Below are positions 36,683 through 45,203 of a DNA stretch of 64,000 nucleotides, piece by piece. This DNA is from Algoriphagus sp. AGSA1 (GTDB taxonomy: Bacteria; Bacteroidota; Bacteroidia; Cytophagales; Cyclobacteriaceae), in NCBI RefSeq assembly GCF_021390545.1, contig NZ_JAJUWR010000001.1:62001-126000 (forward strand), in the 5' to 3' direction. The notes beneath the pieces were generated by a model, which was not told where the DNA came from, did no database searches, and worked only from the letters and a program-made list of their open reading frames with translations. The translations under genes and the position numbers were made by a program. Position 1 is the first letter of the stretch; each line of letters starts with the position of its first letter.

Positions 36683-36942
36683 GAAGATCTGTTTTTGATT
36701 TAATTTTTAAAAAGTTACCAATTTTATCTGATTGAGATCAATAGAGGGATTATACATAACTCACTAATTGTGAGGTTAAGTGCTGAAATACCTTAGAAAT
36801 TCAAAGAATTATGGGCTATTTTTATCCTAAATTATCCTCATCACTGATGAACTAATCTAGCCTAAACCACGTCAGTCTTTAGAGAAGTTTAATCGTCATA
36901 TAGTAAGGCTTAGGCCAGAAATGACTAACCGCTTAGATTAAT

Positions 36943-38274
36943 ATGGATGATCTTTTAGCCGCCAGATCCCAAATGGCCCTTTCGCTGGGGTTTCACATTA
37001 TTTTTGCCTGTATAGGGATGGTGATGCCCTTTTTTATGGCAACTTCCCATTTCAAATTCCTAAAGACAAAGGATCCCGTTTACAGAGATCTGACCAAGGC
37101 CTGGAGTAAAGGAGTGGCGATTTTTTTTGCCACAGGTGCCGTATCGGGAACCATGCTTTCTTTTGAATTGGGTTTGCTATGGCCAGAGTTTATGCTTCAT
37201 GCAGGGCCTATTTTCGGAATGCCGTTTTCTTTGGAAGGAACGGCATTTTTTATTGAAGCCATCGCCCTTGGCTTTTTCCTGTATGGTTGGGGCAAATTCA
37301 ATCCCTGGTTTCACTGGTTTACCGGTGTAGTCGTGGGCATAAGTGGATTGGCCTCTGGGATATTGGTAGTGGCTGCCAATGGTTGGATGAACAGTCCAAG
37401 TGGTTTTGATTATGTGGACGGGAAGTTCCTGAATATTGACCCAATCGCAGCCATGTTCAACGATGCCTGGTTCACCCAGGCCCTGCACATGACGCTGGCG
37501 GCTTTTGTGGCTACTGGGTTTGCTGTGGCTGGCATCCACGCTTATTTATTAATGAAAGGAGAGAACAAAGCATTTCATATAAAGGCATTTAAAATTGCCA
37601 TAATTTTCGGCTCTGTGGCGGCCATTCTCCAGCCTATTTCTGGAGATATTTCCGCAAAGGATATCGCAGTAAGGCAGCCAGCAAAATTGGCTGCTATGGA
37701 AGCGCATTACCATACGGAAGAAGGTGCGGATTTGATCATTGGTGGGATTCCTGATGAGGAAGCCAAGGAGGTGAATTATGCGATTCGTATTCCCGGAGCC
37801 CTGAGCTTTCTGGCACATGGGGATTTTAATGCTGAGGTGGCTGGCTTGGATCAGTTTCCCGAGGAGCATCATCCTCCCGTCATGGTTACTCATTTTGCCT
37901 TTCAGATTATGGTAGGATTGGGAATGATTCTGGTCGGCCTAGGTTTGCTCTATCTTTTCTCCAGCTGGAAGAAGGAAAGCTGGCAGGCACAATCCTGGTT
38001 TCTTTGGCTTTTTGCTTTGGCGACTCCCTTAGGGTTTATTGCCCTGGAAGCTGGATGGACAGTGACTGAGGTGGGAAGGCAGCCTTGGATTATCTATGAA
38101 ATTATGCTCACCAAAGATGCGGTGACGCCCATGCCAGGAATCCAATATTCCTTCTACATCTTTACTGCGATCTATCTTTCCCTGACCGCTATAGTTGGGT
38201 TTTTGCTGGTGCGGCAGATCAAGGCGGTTTCCCAAAAGCCATCCTTGGAACCCAGTACATCCACCGACTCTTAA
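36943..38274 (+). CDS. cydA: Cytochrome bd quinol oxidase subunit I
   Basis: A 443-residue integral membrane subunit of cytochrome bd, which oxidises quinol and reduces oxygen to water, with high oxygen affinity. MALSLGFHIIFACIGM carries the N-terminal His (about residue 18) expected to bind haem b595 or d. GRQPWIIYEIMLTKDAVTPMP near residue 380 is the subunit signature. The length is shorter than the E. coli protein, fitting the short Q-loop class. It lies nine bases upstream of cydB, in the same operon. Confidence 0.96.
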   Translation: MDDLLAARSQMALSLGFHIIFACIGMVMPFFMATSHFKFLKTKDPVYRDLTKAWSKGVAIFFATGAVSGTMLSFELGLLWPEFMLHAGPIFGMPFSLEGTAFFIEAIALGFFLYGWGKFNPWFHWFTGVVVGISGLASGILVVAANGWMNSPSGFDYVDGKFLNIDPIAAMFNDAWFTQALHMTLAAFVATGFAVAGIHAYLLMKGENKAFHIKAFKIAIIFGSVAAILQPISGDISAKDIAVRQPAKLAAMEAHYHTEEGADLIIGGIPDEEAKEVNYAIRIPGALSFLAHGDFNAEVAGLDQFPEEHHPPVMVTHFAFQIMVGLGMILVGLGLLYLFSSWKKESWQAQSWFLWLFALATPLGFIALEAGWTVTEVGRQPWIIYEIMLTKDAVTPMPGIQYSFYIFTAIYLSLTAIVGFLLVRQIKAVSQKPSLEPSTSTDS

Positions 38275-38283
38275 TCTGATCCT

Positions 38284-39294
38284 ATGTTGTACGTTGTCAT
38301 CATATTTCTTTGTTTGTCCCTGGTTATGTACGTCATCCTGGGAGGGGCTGACTTCGGGGCTGGAATATTGGAAATATTCACTCCTTCATCCATGCGGGAT
38401 AAATTCCGGGACACTACGTACAAAACCATTGGGCCGATCTGGGAGGCAAATCACATGTGGCTGATTATTACCATAGTCATCCTTTTTGTAGGCTTTCCAC
38501 CGATCTATACCATGCTTTCTGTGCATTTGCATATTCCCTTGGCGCTGATGCTGATCGGGATTATCGGTAGGGGCACTGCCTTTGTTTTCCGGCATTATGA
38601 TGCCTATCAGGATGAAATGCAGAAGGTTTACAATCTCATTTTTACCTATTCCAGTTTTATCACTCCTTTGTTTCTGGGCTTGACCTTTGGAGCCGCGGTG
38701 GGTGGGGAGATTGATCCTGAGGCCAGGACTTTTTATGGGGCATATATTCATCCTTGGTTTAATCTTTTTAGCCTGTCGGTTGGACTGTTCACGGTAGCTA
38801 TCTGCGGATTTTTGGCAGCGGTATTCTTGGTAGGTGAGGCAAGAAAGGCGGAGGTAAGAAGCCTTATTATAAAGAAGGCAAGGCTTTTCATGATATTGAC
38901 TGTAGTGATAGGAGGCTTGGTGTTTATTTCCTCTATCATCGAGGATGTTCCTTTGGTAGATTTGATTCTGACCGAGTGGATCACCATTGGGGTATTGTTG
39001 CTGTCCACTGCCGCATTGATTTTATTGTGGTTGAAGTTGGGCAGGGGAAACCGGAAACTGGATCGATTCCTAGGAGGCTTTGTGGTTTCAGGGATATTGT
39101 TGGCCTTTGGGTATCATTATTATCCGGATATTATTATCGTGAAATCCGGTGAAAACCTATCGCTGTTTAATTCAGCCGCACCTGAGAACTCCATTTCCAC
39201 CCTTGCTTGGGCACTGATGATCGGAAGTGTTTTTATATTACCGGCATTGTATTATTTACTGTATAGTTTTCAGAAGCCTAAATTGATGGAATAG
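38284..39294 (+). CDS. cydB: Cytochrome bd quinol oxidase subunit II
   Basis: A 336-residue membrane protein with the family opening LVMYVILGGADFGAGILE and the WEANHMWLI motif near residue 57, plus eight or nine further helices. It pairs with CydA. The last 120 bases are present a second time at 41925-42040, with 68 bases identical and then divergence. The present C-terminus reads SFQKPKLME while the second copy encodes SFQRRI, so the 3' end of this gene has probably been exchanged by recombination. The reading frame is intact. Confidence 0.95.
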   Translation: MLYVVIIFLCLSLVMYVILGGADFGAGILEIFTPSSMRDKFRDTTYKTIGPIWEANHMWLIITIVILFVGFPPIYTMLSVHLHIPLALMLIGIIGRGTAFVFRHYDAYQDEMQKVYNLIFTYSSFITPLFLGLTFGAAVGGEIDPEARTFYGAYIHPWFNLFSLSVGLFTVAICGFLAAVFLVGEARKAEVRSLIIKKARLFMILTVVIGGLVFISSIIEDVPLVDLILTEWITIGVLLLSTAALILLWLKLGRGNRKLDRFLGGFVVSGILLAFGYHYYPDIIIVKSGENLSLFNSAAPENSISTLAWALMIGSVFILPALYYLLYSFQKPKLME

Positions 39295-39380
39295 AATATT
39301 AATATATTATGAATGGCATTTACAGGACGATGGTAAACTTTGTAAAAGAATCTCATTTTTTCTACCATCCCAAAATACTT

Positions 39381-39471
39381 AGGGCTTGCTGAGAAACTGC
39401 TTGCATGAAAATGGGCTAATCATTCAATATGAAGGGGGTTAAGCTAGTACTGGTGTTTTTCAGCAGGCCCT
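39381..39471. mobile_element. Possible 91-bp miniature element with 17-bp terminal inverted repeats
   Basis: AGGGCTTGCTGAGAAAC at 39381-39397 is matched in reverse by GTTTTTCAGCAGGCCCT at 39455-39471, with 15 of 17 bases paired. The interior has no coding capacity. It looks like a MITE or the fused ends of a lost insertion sequence. No clear target duplication was seen at its borders. Confidence 0.45.
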
Positions 39472-39622
39472 ACGTAAACAATACCACTTTTAGGGAATAT
39501 TTGCTGAGTGGAGCTATTAATTAGCAGTCAGAAGGACAATGGGATATGATAAATTTGTTGAACTTATTTTTTTTTCTTATTTTAAAGAAATAATTAGTAA
39601 TAGCCCAAACCAATTTTTACAA

Positions 39623-40881
39623 ATGAAAACAAGAATTTTCAAATTGAGTATTTTGTTTCTGATTTTCCAATCATGCGCTCAGGTTGATATCCCGGATGAA
39701 GTTAATATTGCTGAGTCATTGAATAAATTGGTTGACGATCGATTCACTGTTTCAAAAGATTTTGCTAATGAAATTGGAGTTAAATTTTGGAGATCTAATG
39801 AAAATCTAAATTCGAAGCAAGGGATTCGAAAAGTTAGAAGTATTGAAGCGATAAAAGGTTCCGATTTAGAGATTGATGATTTTTTTGTAATCAACTATGA
39901 AGACGATAAGGGCTTTGCATTGATTTCAGCCGATCTCAGAGCTGTTCCTGTTATTGCTTATTCGGAAAAAGGGAGTCTGAGCGGCATTGAAATGAATTCC
40001 GTTAATGGATTAAAGATTTGGTTTGAGGAAGCTAAATCGGAAATGAAAAGAATTCGATTAGAAGTAAATGAAATTCATCCTATAGTTAAAGAACAGTGGG
40101 TAAAGTATGCTTCAACTTCTGAAATCTCTTCGCAAATAAATGGAAGAACCCAAAACACCAATTGTGAAGAATGGTACACTATTGGGCAATACATGTGTCA
40201 ATACTCCAATTCCTCCTCGGGCCCACTATTCAGTAATTCCATATCATGGGGACAATCAGGTATAACTAACTGGCATGCTCCTTCAAATTCATCATGCACT
40301 TGCCAGAGAAGTCCGATTGGCTGCGGTCCCGTAGCAATTGCGCAAACTCTCTATTGGTTTCAGACAGGACCATATAGCTATTCGGGTATGCCCCAGTATT
40401 CTAATTATAGCTGCACCCCTGTCACATCGTCAGATTATAGTTTAGCTTCTTTGATGATAGATATTAAGGATGAAGCAAACACGCTTTTGAATTTTTTGGC
40501 TGTAATGGTATGACCTTGCCTACCGCTATACCAAATGCGCTAGAGGGAATGGGGCTGTCCAATGGTGGTTCAATTTCAAATTTTAATCCAGCAAACCTGA
40601 AACTTGAGCTGTCCCAATCCTACCCGGCAATATTTTATGGCCATGACAATATTCTTAGCGAATGGCATATTTGGAATTGTGATGGTTACAATGAGAACAC
40701 TTACAGCTCATATAATTGCGACACACATAGATGTGATATTATGATATATACGCATTATTATATGAATTGGGGTTGGAATGGAGGTGCCAATGGCTGGTAT
40801 GCTGCGGGAGTATATACACCTTCTGGCAGTTCCAATAATTATAGTTCAGGGTTAAAAATGATTTCAGGAATAAGGCCATGA
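39623..40881 (+). pseudogene. Frameshifted C10 (streptopain-type) cysteine protease
   Basis: Two overlapping frames encode one protease. The first (39623-40513) starts MKTRIFKLSILFLIFQSC (lipobox cysteine), then a Spi-like propeptide (FFVINYEDDKGFALISADLRAVPVIAYS) and the catalytic Cys in SPIGCGPVAIAQTLYWF. It breaks at a run of six T residues (about 40487-40492). The next frame continues FGCNGMTLPTAIPNALEGMG, the catalytic His in SEWHIWNCDGY, and NWGWNGGANGWY. Seven T residues would restore one 419-residue protein. An upstream in-frame ATG at 39539 is unlikely to be the start. The frameshift may be a true defect, slippage during expression or a base-calling error. Composition is AT-rich. The stop overlaps the next ATG (ATGA). 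Confidence 0.85.
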
Positions 40882-41876
40882 AAAAGATAATATACCTCTT
40901 TCTTATAACTTTTGCGCTTTCAGCCTGCTTTGGCTCCAAAAACAATTTTCCAAACGGGGAATTTCCTGAGGAAGTCCAAAATTTTGAACTGCTAAATACA
41001 CCTTATGATGAAATGAATATGGATTCTGATGTATTGTACCATTCCGTAGCTTTCACTTTTTCGACTAATCAAACTAGCGCAGGAGATCAATTTGATCTAG
41101 AAGTCAGTACGTTGGATATAATTTGGGACACTGAGACAGGCAGTTTGAACTTCTCTGTGTCCGAAGGTGAAAACAATAGGAAAAAAGCTATATCCAAGGC
41201 AAGTAATTCTTTATGTGATGAACGAGGGCCTTACTCATTTTATGATGAGTCAGGAGAGCTGGTAATGCTTTATTCTGGAAGATGTGATGAAAAAACTGAA
41301 ATTAAACTTGTCAGAGAGATAGCCGAAGGTTCTAATTCTACTTTTAGTGAACCTGAATCTATTCAATTTTTGTCGGAAAGCCGTTCCGAAATGTATCCCT
41401 CATTTATGGGTGGGGATTTTCAAAAATCACTGAAAATTGAAGAGGGAAGAAGTCCCAAAAATGTAATCTTTTCTGCTGATATGGGAGATGGATATGATAT
41501 TTATCAGATTGAGATTCCAGATGGGATTTCAATTCTTGAATTTTTAAGATCAGAGGAGTTTCCAGAAGCTTCGAAATTGAATCTTAATTCTGATTTCAAT
41601 GATCACTTTCCGTTCGTATATAAAAATATTCTCCTATTCGCATCAGATCGTAGTGGCGGATTTGGAGGATATGACCTCTATTACTCCATTTTTCAAAATG
41701 GAACTTGGACAGATCCGGTAAATCTAGGCGATCAAATTAATAGCGCTCAGGATGAATATAGGCCTATTCTAGAGTCTTTTATAGATTACAAAAATGACAT
41801 GTTACTATTTTCATCAAACAGACCCGGAGGTAAGGGTGGATTTGACATTTATTATGTTGGCTATAATTTCCCCTGA
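40878..41876 (+). CDS. PD40/TolB-like beta-propeller lipoprotein
   Basis: A 332-residue lipoprotein (lipobox SAC, cysteine 17). The C-terminal half carries PD40 (WD40-like) repeats: NILLFASDRSGGFGGYDLYYSIFQNGTW and DMLLFSSNRPGGKGGFDIYYVGY, as in TolB or OmpA-associated envelope proteins. The N-terminal half is unassigned. It overlaps the protease frame by four bases, so the two are translationally coupled and may act together, for example protease and envelope or substrate-binding partner; this is inference. The region is AT-rich compared with cydAB. Confidence 0.8.
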   Translation: MKKIIYLFLITFALSACFGSKNNFPNGEFPEEVQNFELLNTPYDEMNMDSDVLYHSVAFTFSTNQTSAGDQFDLEVSTLDIIWDTETGSLNFSVSEGENNRKKAISKASNSLCDERGPYSFYDESGELVMLYSGRCDEKTEIKLVREIAEGSNSTFSEPESIQFLSESRSEMYPSFMGGDFQKSLKIEEGRSPKNVIFSADMGDGYDIYQIEIPDGISILEFLRSEEFPEASKLNLNSDFNDHFPFVYKNILLFASDRSGGFGGYDLYYSIFQNGTWTDPVNLGDQINSAQDEYRPILESFIDYKNDMLLFSSNRPGGKGGFDIYYVGYNFP

Positions 41877-41924
41877 GCCAGAAGAAAATGAAGTTAAAAA
41901 ATCTGATTTTCAAATGATACTGGG

Positions 41925-42040
41925 ATTCAGCCGCACCTGAGAACTCCATTTCCACCCTTGCTTGGGCACTGATGATCGGAAGTGTTTTTATACTTCCCGC
42001 ACTTTTCTATTTATTGTATAGTTTTCAGAGGAGAATATAG
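41925..42040 (+). repeat. Second copy of the cydB 3' end
   Basis: Bases 41925-41992 are identical to 39170-39237 within cydB (68 of 68). The following 38 bases diverge to about three quarters identity but still encode the same protein, FILPALFYLLYSFQRRI, before a TAG at 42040. There is no start codon, so it is not expressed. It is probably the older cydB terminus, displaced when the DNA between 39295 and 41924 was inserted. The rest of the spacer up to 42368 includes a TA-dinucleotide tract near 42269 and a CATCAA/TTGATG palindrome near 42286. Confidence 0.92.
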
Positions 42041-42368
42041 GTTGAAAGTTAGTTCTAAAACTTCCATGATCATGAAGGTTCAGCAATATTTTATGCCGTT
42101 TGGCACATTGGTCATCTGAAGGTTGAAATGGGATGGATCAGGGTGCTGAAACTGTTGATCTTTCCTACTCATTATATTGGAAATGGACTAGTTTAAAATT
42201 TAAATTCCTGATTTACAGATGTTTGAAATTTATCCAGAAAAAAATCTAACTAGTTATTTGGTCTTATATATATATATATTGATATCATCAAAAATATTGA
42301 TGGCCATGTTCATTTTTGATTGTACTGTAACGTATGCAGTATGGTGTGTAACTTAAAATAATTATATT

Positions 42369-42566
42369 ATGTTAGCAAAAATTAAACTATTTGTAGCTGT
42401 TTTCTCACTTGCGCTCATGGGGTCTCTAATGTTGGGGAACGTAACGAGTGCTGTAGCCTCTACGTATTGTCCAAACGGATGTGTACAAGGTGACGAAGGG
42501 TGTTTCTGTCATATCTATCATGAAAATTTTTCTGAATACGACTGGGGCGATGATTCGGATGCTTAA
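42369..42566 (+). CDS. Small secreted four-cysteine peptide (NVEALA-like)
   Basis: A 65-residue peptide. Residues 1-30 form a signal sequence ending LGNVTSAVAS, which resembles the NVEALA leader motif of a Bacteroidota peptide family. The mature part has Cys34, Cys38, Cys45 and Cys47 (STYCPNGC then GCFCHIY), then an acidic tail EYDWGDDSDA. Two disulfides or a metal site are possible. A stem-loop follows at once and then a TolB-like propeller lipoprotein gene. As I recall, NVEALA peptides often stand beside BF3164-type propeller lipoproteins, matching this order. The function is unknown. Confidence 0.7.
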   Translation: MLAKIKLFVAVFSLALMGSLMLGNVTSAVASTYCPNGCVQGDEGCFCHIYHENFSEYDWGDDSDA

Positions 42567-42575
42567 TGGATTGAT

Positions 42576-42605
42576 AGCCGCCTTACTTTTTGTTAAGGCG
42601 GCTTT
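42576..42605 (+). terminator. Hairpin between the peptide and propeller genes
   Basis: Perfect ten-base arms AGCCGCCTTA and TAAGGCGGCT with an eight-base loop, followed by a short TT, lie nine bases after the peptide stop and 20 bases before the next start. It may be a partial terminator that gives more peptide than lipoprotein. Confidence 0.75.
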
Positions 42606-42625
42606 AGTATTTTATATTTTAACAA

Positions 42626-43645
42626 ATGAGACTTATCTATAGCTTTTTGTTGTCAGCACTATTTTTATATGGCTGTCAAGACGAAAAAATTAAAAAATTC
42701 AAAGTTAGCAGTGCAGAAGTTATTGAAGTTAGTTCAAAAATTACTGACCTAGAAACGGGGATAATTATGGCAAACCCGTCCCTAACCATAACAGGGAATT
42801 ATCTGATTGTTTCAGACTTTAAGCCAAGTGCTGATAGGGGTATTTACCTGTTTGATAAAAATAGCTTAGCCTATTTGGGCAGTACAGGTATTATGGGAGA
42901 AGGCCCTGGGCAAATAACCCAATATGGATTAGTTGCTGCTACCTCAAGCGGGAAAGAATTTTGGATGCCGGATTTCCCAAAATTAAAAATGTTCAAGTTT
43001 AATATCGATTCGGTGCTGATGAACGAGAACTATCTGCCTACGGTATCAAATCCTTTTGCCTATGACTTTTTTCTGTCACGATTTAAATTTATCTCCGATA
43101 GTGTTGCATACGGGACAGGACTGGAAGTACTCAGCCCCAGTACCTTTCGGGCTAGTCTGGGCAGGTGGAATATTAATACTGGGAAAATTGAGAAGTTTGG
43201 CGACGAGCATCCAAAGTTGATCGGCGAAAGGACAAATGCGTTTTTTGATTATTCCTACAAGCATAATATCATGGCACTTTCACATATCAACCACGACATT
43301 CTGACCATATATAATGCTGATGGAACAATCAAATACCATATCCTAGGTGAAAAGGAGTTTGATAACGAAAATCGAAAATTGAAGTTTTTTGGAGAGGTAC
43401 ATATTGGAGACAAGTATATATTTACCTCATACTTGGGAAGTGAGGGGTTTGAGCTGGTTGAAAATCAAGGGCCTAAGAGTGTATCAAAAAGTAAGATATT
43501 GACGTTTGACCTGGAGGGAAATTTATTGAAAGTGATTGAAACAGGGCATGAAATCCGATATTTTGGTGTGGATGACGAGAATAAACGGATACTGTGTTAT
43601 TTTTTGGACAGGGAAGTTCCTATAGGATATTTTTATTATGAGTAA
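42626..43645 (+). CDS. BF3164-like TolB-type six-bladed propeller lipoprotein
   Basis: A 339-residue lipoprotein (lipobox YGC, cysteine 17). The opening GIIMANPSLTITGNYLIVSDFKPSADRGIYLFDKNSLAYLGSTGIMGEGPGQIT is the first propeller blade typical of the BF3164/TolB-like family: a strand, then LFD, then GxxGxGPGQ. Further blades follow through FWMPDFPKLKMFKFNID and LTFDLEGNLLKVIETG. Such proteins bind peptides or other envelope proteins, but no ligand is known. It sits right behind the small cysteine peptide, a plausible ligand or cargo. The start at 42626 gives a good signal peptide. Confidence 0.82.
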   Translation: MRLIYSFLLSALFLYGCQDEKIKKFKVSSAEVIEVSSKITDLETGIIMANPSLTITGNYLIVSDFKPSADRGIYLFDKNSLAYLGSTGIMGEGPGQITQYGLVAATSSGKEFWMPDFPKLKMFKFNIDSVLMNENYLPTVSNPFAYDFFLSRFKFISDSVAYGTGLEVLSPSTFRASLGRWNINTGKIEKFGDEHPKLIGERTNAFFDYSYKHNIMALSHINHDILTIYNADGTIKYHILGEKEFDNENRKLKFFGEVHIGDKYIFTSYLGSEGFELVENQGPKSVSKSKILTFDLEGNLLKVIETGHEIRYFGVDDENKRILCYFLDREVPIGYFYYE

Positions 43646-43743
43646 CACCAAAAATACAATGTGACTAGAATCATTCTCAGAGACATTTTATTACTGCATT
43701 TGCATCTTCTTAATTCAAAGGGTTTGAGTATTTTGCCCGACAG

Positions 43744-43835
43744 CGGACAAAACTGTCCGTGTAAATCAGGCACTTACCTCATAAATTGCCTTTCCTTGCG
43801 TAATTAGCCTTCTTTTTCATGGCATAAAAGTGGAA
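43744..43835 (+). promoter_or_regulatory. Palindrome plus sigma-54-like promoter of the DUF4097 gene
   Basis: CGGACA-AAAC-TGTCCG (43744-43759) lies 76 bases before TGGCATAAAAGTGGAA (43820-43835), which is 56 bases before the start at 43876. TGGCA, GG at -24 and a G at the -12 pair fit a sigma-54 type promoter, except that GA replaces GC. The palindrome would be an enhancer site for an NtrC-type activator. The same arrangement occurs at 47763 and 62038. Confidence 0.65.
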
Positions 43836-43875
43836 TTAGGGTGAATTCCTATTGATCCACTTTAATCCAACAGTT

Positions 43876-44802
43876 ATGAAAAAGTTACTAGTATCCGCAG
43901 TTCTGGCCCTTGCGGTTTTTTCATCTGATCTCTTTGCCGCAGCAGCCTTTCGCGCCGATCCCTACCTTACTAAGGAGTTCACACTCACAGGTGCAGGCAA
44001 TCTCAAAGTAGAAACATCAGGTGCGTCAGTTGCTGTCACAGGCGCAAGTGGAAATCAAGTGATCGTAGCTATGTACGTAAAGCTGAATGGCAAGCAAGTG
44101 GAGCTGGAAGATGCTGAAGTGGAGCGGGAACTGGACAACTATAACCTGGACATCAGCCAGAGTGGAAATACGGTCTCTGTGATCGTGAAAAAGAGAAACA
44201 ACAGCGGTCGAAGCAAATTGAATCTTTCATTTAAGATTCAAGTGCCCACAGAAATGTCTTCCAAATTCCAATCCTCCGGCGGATCAATAGCTATCGATGG
44301 GCTACATGGTAGTCAGGAAGTTCACACGAGTGGAGGGAGCATACAGGTAGTGAACAGCAGAGGAGAGGTGAAAACCCGCAGCTCCGGAGGTTCATTCAGA
44401 GTGGAGAATTTCGAAGGCAATATCGATGTGCAAACCAGCGGAGGATCCATCAAAGTGAATCAACTTTTGGGAGATTTGAATGTAAATACTTCAGGCGGCA
44501 GTGTGAATTTGTCAGAGATCAATGGCAGTATTTCCGCAAGTACCAGTGGAGGATCTATCCGTGCGCAACTATCCAATGTGGAAAAACAACTGACCATGAA
44601 GAGCAGTGGAGGAAGCATCACGGCGGTAGTTCCAGATGGGTTGGGGTTGGATCTCGATCTGAGTGGAGGAAGGGTGAATTCCAAGCTTTCCAATTTCAGC
44701 GGAGAGGTGAAAAAGGATAGGATTCTGGGTAAAATCAACGGAGGTGGAGTTCCTGTGACTATGCAGAGTTCAGGGGGAAGCATCAATCTGGAGTTTAATT
44801 GA
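43876..44802 (+). CDS. DUF4097-type beta-helix secreted protein with SGGS repeats
   Basis: About 308 residues from the ATG at 43876; an ATG eight codons upstream has no ribosome site, and the signal peptide MKKLLVSAVLALAVFSSDLFAA begins here. After a short beta domain, a ladder of SGGS turns appears about every 18-20 residues (SSGGSIAI, TSGGSIQV, SSGGSFRV, TSGGSIKV, TSGGSVNL, TSGGSIRA, SSGGSITA, then SSGGSINL), implying a regular beta-helix. The DUF4097/GIN superfamily is envelope-associated with no proven activity. The promoter upstream is shared in design with two permease genes, linking it to the permease system. Confidence 0.87.
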   Translation: MKKLLVSAVLALAVFSSDLFAAAAFRADPYLTKEFTLTGAGNLKVETSGASVAVTGASGNQVIVAMYVKLNGKQVELEDAEVERELDNYNLDISQSGNTVSVIVKKRNNSGRSKLNLSFKIQVPTEMSSKFQSSGGSIAIDGLHGSQEVHTSGGSIQVVNSRGEVKTRSSGGSFRVENFEGNIDVQTSGGSIKVNQLLGDLNVNTSGGSVNLSEINGSISASTSGGSIRAQLSNVEKQLTMKSSGGSITAVVPDGLGLDLDLSGGRVNSKLSNFSGEVKKDRILGKINGGGVPVTMQSSGGSINLEFN

Positions 44803-45203
44803 GTAGCTAGATGCTAGTATCAAGTACAGAGTATCTAGACATAAGAATTCAGAATCTAGAATCAAGAGACTAGAATCAAGATTAGTTTGGAGCGTCATTG
44901 AGAACGACGAAGTAGTGCGGCAATCTGTTTATTGAAGCCGCAAGATTTAAGTATCAAGACCGGAGACGGAAGCGTTGGCCGACTCCCCCTTGGACTTCGA
45001 AATTCATCTTGAAAAAGGTTTTTCATTAAAGGGGGCAGGGGGATTTTATATGAACCATGAATTTAGAGTCAGGACATTAGAAATTATAAATATGGAGAAA
45101 TGACTTCCCAACCTTAAAACCTTAAAACCTTACCACCTGCCAACTTCTAAACACCTAATCTTCCAATCCGCCATGGCGGACAAGTCTTTAAAATCTTCTA
45201 ATC
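44803..45203. repeat. Repeat-filled spacer before permease paralogue 2
   Basis: The 401 bases hold four repeat types and no gene: heptad AATCAAG/ATCTAGA runs (44815-44880); a GTGCGGCAATCTGTTTATTG element (44889-44948); a GTTGGCCGACTCCCCC...GGGGGCAGGGGGA element (44974-45050); and CCTTAAAACCTTACCACC repeats (45108-45140). A perfect 14-base palindrome TCCGCCATGGCGGA is at 45167-45180, 24 bases before the permease ATG. Confidence 0.8.

Noticed and set aside
42265-42290. TA-dinucleotide tract before the small peptide gene, considered as a phase-variable promoter
   Set aside because: The tract is short, about 80-100 bases from the start, and no promoter boxes flank it convincingly.
45167-45180. 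TCCGCCATGGCGGA palindrome as another enhancer site
   Set aside because: It is followed by CGGACA-like GGCGGACAAG but lacks the TGTCCG arm and any TGGCAT element at 76 bases; it differs from the promoter unit.
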